Both the position numbers and the translations under genes were made by a program. DNA of 10,719 bases, from the NCBI GenBank assembly GCA_900550205.1, contig URRJ01000061.1, positions 1 to 10,719 on the forward strand, given 5' to 3'. This stretch comes from an uncultured Collinsella sp. GTDB taxonomy: Bacteria; Actinomycetota; Coriobacteriia; Coriobacteriales; Coriobacteriaceae. The notes under the pieces were generated by a model that was not told where the DNA came from, did not search any database, and saw only the letters and a program-made list of their open reading frames with translations. Of this stretch, positions 6,343 through 10,719 are shown one piece after another. Positions within the stretch are counted from its first letter, which is position 1. Each line of letters begins with the position of its first letter.

Positions 6343-7305
6343 CTACTCGTGGATGCGGGTACCGGAGAGGCCGGCCATGGTCTCGGCGGCCTTGTCCAGG
6401 GCGCCGATGATGCAGGTGCGGCCCTTGCGGGAACGGGCGAACTTGATGGCGGCGCGGACCTTGGGCTCCATGGAACCCTTGCCGAACTGGCCCTCGTCGG
6501 CCAGGCGCTCGGCCTCGTCGGCGGTGAGGTCCTCGAGCTCCTCCTGGTTGGGCTTGCCAAAGTTGATGGCGACATGCTCAACGGCGGTCAGCAGGAACAG
6601 GACGTCGGCGTCGCAGTCCTCGGCCAGCAGCTCGCCGCCCAGGTCCTTGTCGATGACGGCGGGGACGCCCTTGTAGCAGCCCTTGTTCTCGTAGTCGCGG
6701 ACGACGGGGATGCCGCCGCCACCGCAGGCGATGACGATGAACTCGTTGTCGAGCAGGTTGAGGATGGAGTCAGCCTCGACGATCTTCTTGGGATCGGGGG
6801 AGGCGACGACGCGACGCCAGCCGCGGCCGGAATCCTCGACGAAGACCTTGGAGGGGTCCTCGGCCATGAACTCCTTGGCCTGCTCCTCGGTGTAGAAGGG
6901 GCCGATGGGCTTGGTCGGGTTCTTGAACGCGGGGTCGTCCGGATCGCACTCGATCTGGGTGACGACGGTGGCGGCGTGCCAACGCTTATAGCGCTTGTGC
7001 ATCTCGCGGCCGATGCCCTGCTGCAGGTGGTAGCCGATGTAGCCCTGGGACATGGCGCCGCACTCGGGCAGCGGCATCTCGGGGGTACCGATGGCATCGT
7101 GGGCAGCGGCGAAGGCGTTCTGGATCATGCCGACCTGCGGGCCGTTGCCGTGGGTGATGATGATCTCGTTGCCCTGCTCGATCAGGCCGAGGAGAGCGTG
7201 AGCGGTGTTGCTCACGGCCTCGATCTGCTCGACGGGGTTGTTGCCGAGGGCGTTGCCGCCAAGGGCGACGACAATACGATCGGGCTTGCCAAGAGGCTTA
7301 GACAT
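6343..7305 (-). CDS. arcC: Carbamate kinase, copy 2 (complete, monocistronic)
   Basis: A complete 320-aa carbamate kinase, normal length, making ATP from carbamoyl phosphate and ADP. Visible family motifs are VVALGGNALGNNP (12-24), THGNGPQVG (51-59), CGGGGIPVV (194-202), DKDLGGELLA (219-228), AVEHVAINFGKP (241-252), GSMEPKVRAAIKF (277-289) and GRTCIIGALDKA (295-306). The start is ATG 7303-7305 with Shine-Dalgarno AAAGGA; an upstream in-frame start at 7341 would add 12 residues with no family match. It stands alone, with its own AT-rich leader and a strong terminator. Codon use is extremely biased to C- and G-ending codons, more than in other genes here, which suggests high expression. The N terminus nearly duplicates copy 1, differing at residue 5 (Leu for Tyr) over 33 residues. 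Confidence 0.96.
   Translation of the reverse strand: MSKPLGKPDRIVVALGGNALGNNPVEQIEAVSNTAHALLGLIEQGNEIIITHGNGPQVGMIQNAFAAAHDAIGTPEMPLPECGAMSQGYIGYHLQQGIGREMHKRYKRWHAATVVTQIECDPDDPAFKNPTKPIGPFYTEEQAKEFMAEDPSKVFVEDSGRGWRRVVASPDPKKIVEADSILNLLDNEFIVIACGGGGIPVVRDYENKGCYKGVPAVIDKDLGGELLAEDCDADVLFLLTAVEHVAINFGKPNQEELEDLTADEAERLADEGQFGKGSMEPKVRAAIKFARSRKGRTCIIGALDKAAETMAGLSGTRIHE
7206..7305 (-). repeat. Direct repeat, arcC 5' end (partner at 1-100)
   Basis: Second member of the arcC direct repeat. It marks the right boundary of the segment carrying arcB, arcA, the carrier, arcA2 and the regulator. Confidence 0.95.
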
Positions 7306-7628
7306 TGCTGGAATCCTTTCTGTAAAAGGCCTACAACCCATTAATAACCCGCGTCCGTGCGATACGCGAGTTTATTAAGGTTTATATTCTCTTTATCGCT
7401 CATTTTATTCATTTTGAAAATAGCGGAACGGTGAACGGTCGTTTTTATCCGCTCAGCGTACAGAACCCCAGCTCAAGCATATCTACGCCATTTACGTGCA
7501 ACTTTATTTTAATAGAGCAGGGATTAGACCAGATTATGCAAACTATATCTTTGCTAAACACAAAACAGACAGCGCAATATCTTACTCGCACTATACGAGA
7601 TTCTATGCACTTATAAGTCGAGTATGCA

Positions 7629-7652
7629 CCCCTGCAAAAACAAGGGGCTTTT
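7629..7652 (+). terminator. Weak terminator-like hairpin
   Basis: A 5-bp stem CCCCT (7629-7633) and AGGGG (7643-7647) with an A-rich 9-nt loop is followed by CTTTT. It resembles a minimal rho-independent terminator on the plus strand, yet no upstream gene is recognised. It may end a small transcript or be a remnant. Confidence 0.3.
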
Positions 7653-7751
7653 CATCCAACTTAAGGAATAGACGAGCGCCCATACCGCGCGTCGGCCGGC
7701 AGCCGGCGAGCCGTCTCGTCGGTTGCCGCTTCCAGAAAATCAAAAACTGAT

Positions 7752-7765
7752 ATTGCGCGCGCAAT
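7752..7765. promoter_or_regulatory. 14-bp perfect palindrome upstream of the DUF3830 operon
   Basis: ATTGCGCGCGCAAT is a perfect palindrome 142 bp before the DUF3830 start. TTGCGC within it lies 17 bp from TACTTT (7776-7781), a weak promoter-like pair, so the palindrome could be an operator over a -35 element. Evidence is limited to the symmetry. Confidence 0.3.
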
Positions 7766-7907
7766 TGCTGCATGGTACTTTAGCGAAGAACAGCGCGGGC
7801 TGGGGCGACAGAGATTTGTCGTGAAGTTTGGGTTCGGCGACCCCGCTGCTGTCTTCTCCTTATCCGCCAGCGAACCCCTTGAGCGACGGATTGAGGAGGT
7901 CCTTACT

Positions 7908-8324
7908 ATGACAAAAATGCTCAAGATCACGCTGAATGGCGAGACGTTTCTCGCCGACATGCTCTGGGACAAGGCTCCCGAGGCATGCAAGCTGTTCGAA
8001 TCATCCTGTCCAGTCGAGTCACGTATCTTTTCGGCCAAGATCTGCGATGCCGAGGTAACCTATCCTGTCTCGGGCCCCATCGCCAATTACGAGCACATCG
8101 AGAACCCCGTCTTTCACGAGCCAGCGGGCGCCGTGAGCTGGTATGGCGGATGGTCGTCAATCTGCATCTTCTTTGACGTGTGCGAGCCCTTTGGCACCTG
8201 CAACATGTTCGCCCGCATCTGCGAAGCCGACCGCGAGCGTTTTGCCGCCGCCTGCCGCAATGTCTGGGACAACCAGGGCATGTACATTAAAAACGAAATC
8301 GTCGAGATCGAAACGGAGGCCTAA
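7908..8324 (+). CDS. DUF3830-like protein (cyclophilin-fold family, unknown function)
   Basis: A 138-aa soluble protein with no signal peptide or membrane segment. Its layout matches the DUF3830 family as I know it: an N-terminal strand with TLNGETFLADML, then KAPEACKLFESSCPVESRI (from residue 19), a central ENPVFHEPAGAVSWYGGW block and a following FFDVCEPFGTCN. DUF3830 members adopt a cyclophilin-like beta-barrel and have no assigned reaction. Several cysteines (C22, C28 and others) are present but no clear metal motif. The start ATG 7908 has a strong Shine-Dalgarno GAGGAGG at 7893-7899; a GTG at 7821 would add 29 residues lacking that support. It forms an operon with the next gene, 2 bp apart. 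Confidence 0.65.
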   Translation: MTKMLKITLNGETFLADMLWDKAPEACKLFESSCPVESRIFSAKICDAEVTYPVSGPIANYEHIENPVFHEPAGAVSWYGGWSSICIFFDVCEPFGTCNMFARICEADRERFAAACRNVWDNQGMYIKNEIVEIETEA

Positions 8325-8326
8325 AG

Positions 8327-8851
8327 ATGATGGATATCAACAATCTGCTCACGCTCGACCTTGCCGAGTACACCACTGCACTTGAGGCCCTCGCCGATCA
8401 AATGATGCTCGAGGAACCGCGTGACATCGACTACATGCGCCGCCGCAAACTCGACACCGGCCGCGAATTCGCCGTCTGGAACTTCACCGTCGGTTACTGC
8501 ATGAACGCCGCCGACGCCCTCTCCCTCCTGCGAGCCCAGGCCAACGAAAACGCCAACGACGGCACCGCCGACCTCGCAACGATCAAAAACAGTGCCGCAC
8601 GCCTGTGCGACTGGTTCTCGGGCGCCTTCGACGTCACCGGCAAAATGGATGACACCACGGCAATCCTCGCCCACAGCCGCGACCTCTACGCCCAGGTAGA
8701 GACTCACGAACAGTTTGCAGCCCTCACCCGCGCCACCGAGCGCTATCTGGTCCAGCTCCAATTTTGGGTTGATCGCCAGATTCCCTGGCCGGCCATCAGC
8801 GACCTCGTCCACGGCTACCGTCTACGCACGGAGTCCGGCGAGACAAGGTAA
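8327..8851 (+). CDS. Unrecognised helical protein encoded with the DUF3830-like gene
   Basis: A 174-aa protein I do not recognise. It is predicted mostly alpha-helical from its composition, acidic, without membrane segments or a signal peptide. A run rich in Ala, Asp and Asn lies at about 62-80. Aromatic residues occur in WNFTVGYC near 48-55 and QFWVDRQIPWP near 145-155. The ATGATG start at 8327/8330 begins 2 bp after the upstream stop. Its Shine-Dalgarno GGAGG (8315-8319) lies inside the end of the DUF3830-like gene, so the two are almost certainly co-translated and may form a complex. Codon use is C-ending and GC-rich like the upstream gene. A 13-bp-stem hairpin follows at 8907-8940. Confidence 0.8.
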   Translation: MMDINNLLTLDLAEYTTALEALADQMMLEEPRDIDYMRRRKLDTGREFAVWNFTVGYCMNAADALSLLRAQANENANDGTADLATIKNSAARLCDWFSGAFDVTGKMDDTTAILAHSRDLYAQVETHEQFAALTRATERYLVQLQFWVDRQIPWPAISDLVHGYRLRTESGETR

Positions 8852-8906
8852 CCAAGCAAGCAGCACCGACAACACCCCACCATCGGGATCCAAAGTAAGA
8901 ATCAGA

Positions 8907-8940
8907 GGGCTGGAGACGCACCCAACAGCGTCCCCAGCCC
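8907..8940 (+). terminator. Large hairpin after the DUF3830 operon
   Basis: GGGCTGGAGACGC (8907-8919) pairs with GCGTCCCCAGCCC (8928-8940) at 12 of 13 positions around an 8-nt loop. The stem is strong and placed 55 bp past the last stop. The following bases CTTCGC are a poor U-tract, so termination efficiency is uncertain. Confidence 0.55.
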
Positions 8941-8993
8941 CTTCGCAAAGTAGAGCACTGTTTCAGCGGCTTTGAGGCCTATTCGAACCTTTG

Positions 8994-9080
8994 CTATCTC
9001 CCAATTTTTGTATATTTACGACAATATTATCTGCCAATTTTTGTATGATTTTAGGCGATTCTATCTGTTAATTTTTGTCA
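8994..9080. repeat. Three 20-bp direct repeats upstream of the ATPase gene
   Basis: Units at 8994-9013, 9027-9046 and 9061-9080 share the pattern YTATCTNNNAATTTTTGT. Units 1 and 2 are nearly identical (18 of 20 bases); unit 3 diverges at its third block and 3' end. Spacing is 33 and 34 bp, about three DNA turns, so the units present the same DNA face. The array ends 12 bp before the ATPase ATG and must contain or overlap its promoter. It may be an iteron-like binding array for autoregulation. Confidence 0.75.
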
Positions 9081-9092
9081 TTTGGGGGTTTA

Positions 9093-10454
9093 ATGCTACG
9101 CCGTAAGGTCACTGATAGGCTTTTGAGCTGGAAGAATAACTCCAATAAGGCATTACTCGTTACTGGTGCGCGTCAGATTGGCAAGAGCTATGCGATTCGC
9201 GCGTTTGGAAAAAGCAACTACGCGTCGTATTTTGAGGTCAATTTACTACTCGATGTCGAAGCAAGGAATGCACTTGTTGGCGCAAAGAACTCCGTTGACT
9301 TTATCAACCGCGTAGCCCTTCTTGCGGATGCGCCGCTTGTTGAGGGCGATACGCTTGTCTTTGTCGATGAGATTCAGGAGTATCCGCAGATCGTTACACT
9401 CATGAAGGCGTTGGTCGAGGATGGGCGCTTTAGCTATGTCTTCTCGGGGTCTATGCTTGGGACTGAGTTTAAGGGGATCTCTTCTTTTCCGGTGGGGTAT
9501 GTAGAGCACATTGTTATGCGCCCGATGGATTTTGAAGAGTTTTGTTGGGCAAACAGCGTCAGCGAGAATGTGCTTGCAGGCATTCGCAGCTGCCTTGTCG
9601 AGAAACATCCTGTCGAAAACTATATTCATGAGGCGATGCTCAAGAACTATAGAGCTTATATCGTTTGCGGCGGTATGCCGGAGGTCGTTCAGAACTATAT
9701 TGATTCGGGTTATTCGCTCGTGAGCACACGTGAGCTTCAAACTCAGCTGGTCGATCAGTACAAAAGCGATATCTCAAAATATGCATCGACTCGAGCGTTT
9801 AACGTTCGGTCGATTTTTGAGCAAATTCCCGTTCAGCTTGAGGCGGAGTCTCATCGCTTTGTTGTTTCGTCTCTGGGTGAGGGAGCTCGCCTTAAAAAAT
9901 ATGAGCAGGATTTCCTGTGGCTTGTTAACGCAGGTGTTGGATTGATGGTCGCCAGGGTGACGGAGCCACGGAGTCCTCTCAAGAGGACGGAGAAAACGAC
10001 AGCCTTCAAACTATACGAGTCTGATACAGGCATGCTCGCATCGCGATACCCCGGCAGCACTGCACGCTCTGTCTATCTTGATATGAAAACTCCCAACCTT
10101 GGTGGTCTCTATGAGAACGTGGTCGCGCAGGAACTCGTTGCCCTCGGGGCGGATGCATGGTACTACCAAACGCGTGAGGTCGGTGAAGTTGACTTTGTGA
10201 TCGAAGGCGCCCACGGGCATGTTGTCCCAATCGAGGTCAAATCGGGCAAGAAGGTTCGAGCGCATGCGGCTCTCGATCGTCTGATGAGTGTGGGCGAGTA
10301 CAAAATTCCCGAGGCCGTTGTACTGAGCCACGAGAACCTCAGCAAAGAGGGCAAGGTTCTGTACGTTCCAATCTACATGACGTTTTGTCTCGATGAGTTT
10401 ATGGAAAAGGATGACCCCAATAACGATTTCTCGTTCGCGCCCATATCTCTCTAG
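9093..10454 (+). CDS. AAA ATPase with DUF4143-type C-terminal domain
   Basis: A 453-aa protein of the AAA_14 plus DUF4143 architecture, common in anaerobe genomes and of unknown function. Walker A GARQIGKS is at 25-32 and Walker B LVFVDE at 88-93. A sensor-like FSGS lies at 117-120 and the family block CGGMPEVV at 192-199. The C-terminal half has GLYENVVAQEL (338-348) and the nuclease-like pattern GEVDF (364-368) followed by PIEVKSGK (379-386), a PD-(D/E)XK-like core with Asp367, Glu381 and Lys383. The start ATG 9093 follows GGGGG at 9084-9088; a TTG at 9075 would add 6 residues. GC is lower and T-ending codons are commoner than in neighbours, suggesting separate ancestry. It is monocistronic, with repeats on both sides. 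Confidence 0.9.
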   Translation: MLRRKVTDRLLSWKNNSNKALLVTGARQIGKSYAIRAFGKSNYASYFEVNLLLDVEARNALVGAKNSVDFINRVALLADAPLVEGDTLVFVDEIQEYPQIVTLMKALVEDGRFSYVFSGSMLGTEFKGISSFPVGYVEHIVMRPMDFEEFCWANSVSENVLAGIRSCLVEKHPVENYIHEAMLKNYRAYIVCGGMPEVVQNYIDSGYSLVSTRELQTQLVDQYKSDISKYASTRAFNVRSIFEQIPVQLEAESHRFVVSSLGEGARLKKYEQDFLWLVNAGVGLMVARVTEPRSPLKRTEKTTAFKLYESDTGMLASRYPGSTARSVYLDMKTPNLGGLYENVVAQELVALGADAWYYQTREVGEVDFVIEGAHGHVVPIEVKSGKKVRAHAALDRLMSVGEYKIPEAVVLSHENLSKEGKVLYVPIYMTFCLDEFMEKDDPNNDFSFAPISL

Positions 10455-10515
10455 CCATTTGAATCCTCAATCCAGCCCCGTCCACGCATCAATGCATTTC
10501 CCAAGGTGCTGCGCG

Positions 10516-10536
10516 TTTCGCGGCAAAGCCGCGAAA
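10516..10536. repeat. REP-like hairpin, copy 1
   Basis: TTTCGCGGC-AAA-GCCGCGAAA, a perfect 9-bp stem with a 3-nt loop, 61 bp past the ATPase stop. It is identical over 21 bp to copy 2 at 10598-10618. No U-tract follows on either strand. Confidence 0.8.
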
Positions 10537-10597
10537 AAGCAAAGGGATAAGAAGCCGCAACAACCCCGCCCCCCATCCATCCCCAAAGCAACGCGCC

Positions 10598-10618
10598 TTT
10601 CGCGGCAAAGCCGCGAAA
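10598..10618. repeat. REP-like hairpin, copy 2
   Basis: Identical 21-bp hairpin 82 bp after copy 1 in the same arrangement. Flanks are also partly alike: GCGCG or ACGCGCC before, and AGC then GGGA with similar bases after. The pair therefore looks like a degenerate tandem duplication of a roughly 80-bp unit. Confidence 0.8.
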
Positions 10619-10648
10619 CAGCGACCGGGACAAAAGGCCCCACCAACC

Positions 10649-10682
10649 ACGTCCTTCATTCAGCCACACAATCCAAGGACGT
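10649..10682. repeat. Inverted repeat ACGTCCTT / AAGGACGT
   Basis: Perfect 8-bp arms at 10649-10656 and 10675-10682 with an 18-nt loop, in the non-coding tail (10455-10719). I see no credible gene in that tail; the short open frames there are repeats read as protein. Confidence 0.4.
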
Positions 10683-10719
10683 AGTCGTAGCAGGATCTGA
10701 GGGCTGACCTTCGCGGACA

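Larger units (their letters stand above)
7306..7907. other. 602-bp non-coding region between arcC copy 2 and the DUF3830 operon
   Basis: No credible gene is seen; the short open frames here lack ribosome binding sites and recognisable sequence. The left part (7306-7560) is AT-rich and should hold the arcC promoter on the minus strand. The arcC leader has an inverted repeat CGCGT-N9-ACGCG (7350-7368), and GCGATA/TATCGC lies at 7359-7364 and 7394-7399. A perfect tandem GAACGGT pair sits at 7426-7439. The right part (about 7660-7907) is GC-rich and holds a palindrome and the leader of the next operon. A longer GTG-started version of the DUF3830 frame (7821) is less likely than the ATG at 7908. 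Confidence 0.5.

Noticed and set aside
6349..7344. 331-codon plus-strand open frame antisense to arcC copy 2
   Set aside because: Its low-complexity Gly/Ala/Asp/Leu product is what strong third-position GC bias in arcC gives on the other strand.
7431..7750. Small open frames in the arcC-DUF3830 spacer
   Set aside because: No Shine-Dalgarno, no family resemblance, and overlapping alternatives of similar length; most likely chance.
7821..7907. GTG-started N-terminal extension of the DUF3830-like protein
   Set aside because: The ATG at 7908 has a strong, well-spaced GAGGAGG, and the family pattern begins just after it.
7661..8038. Minus-strand 125-codon open frame as a gene remnant
   Set aside because: It overlaps the leader and start of the DUF3830-like gene and I recognise no family in it.
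8994..9080. CRISPR array
   Set aside because: The three units are AT-rich, only 13-14 bp apart, and partly degenerate, with no cas gene nearby.
10393..10707. Open frames in the non-coding tail after the ATPase
   Set aside because: They read through the REP-like hairpins and lack ribosome binding sites and family sequence.

Overview
The window looks like chromosome of a moderately GC-rich, anaerobic, probably gut-associated Gram-positive bacterium. A coriobacterium such as Collinsella or Olsenella is my best guess, from protein flavour, an arginine-fermentation locus with a YfcC-type carrier, and strong AGGAGG ribosome binding sites. The genus is inference only.

Left two thirds (1-7305): an arginine deiminase (ADI) locus. 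On the minus strand, read right to left, it runs yfcC/arcD-like carrier - arcA - arcB - arcC, with arcC cut by the window edge. These genes import arginine, convert it to citrulline and ammonia, split citrulline to ornithine and carbamoyl phosphate, and make ATP from carbamoyl phosphate. Divergent from the carrier, across a 296-bp AT-rich region with two operator-like inverted repeats, is a second operon: a divergent ADI paralogue (arcA2) overlapped by a gene for a helix-turn-helix regulator. That regulator has an S24/LexA-like C-terminal domain whose Ser and Lys catalytic positions are Gly and Arg. Convergent to it is a second, monocistronic arcC copy with its own 12-bp hairpin terminator. 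The two arcC copies lie in the same orientation, and the visible first 100 bases are 92% identical, so they bracket the locus as direct repeats.

Middle (7306-8940): about 600 bp of non-coding DNA, AT-rich near arcC2, then a two-gene operon of a DUF3830-like (cyclophilin-fold) protein and an unrecognised helical protein, followed by a large hairpin.

Right end (8941-10719): an AAA ATPase of the AAA_14/DUF4143 type, lower in GC and richer in T-ending codons than its neighbours. It is preceded by three near-identical 20-bp direct repeats at 33-34 bp spacing and followed by two copies of a perfect 9-bp-stem REP-like hairpin. This looks like an accessory segment.

No tRNA, rRNA, CRISPR array or complete insertion sequence was seen. 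The most interesting parts are the arcA2/degenerate-S24 regulator module with its operators, the arcC bracket around the locus, and the repeat-fronted ATPase.
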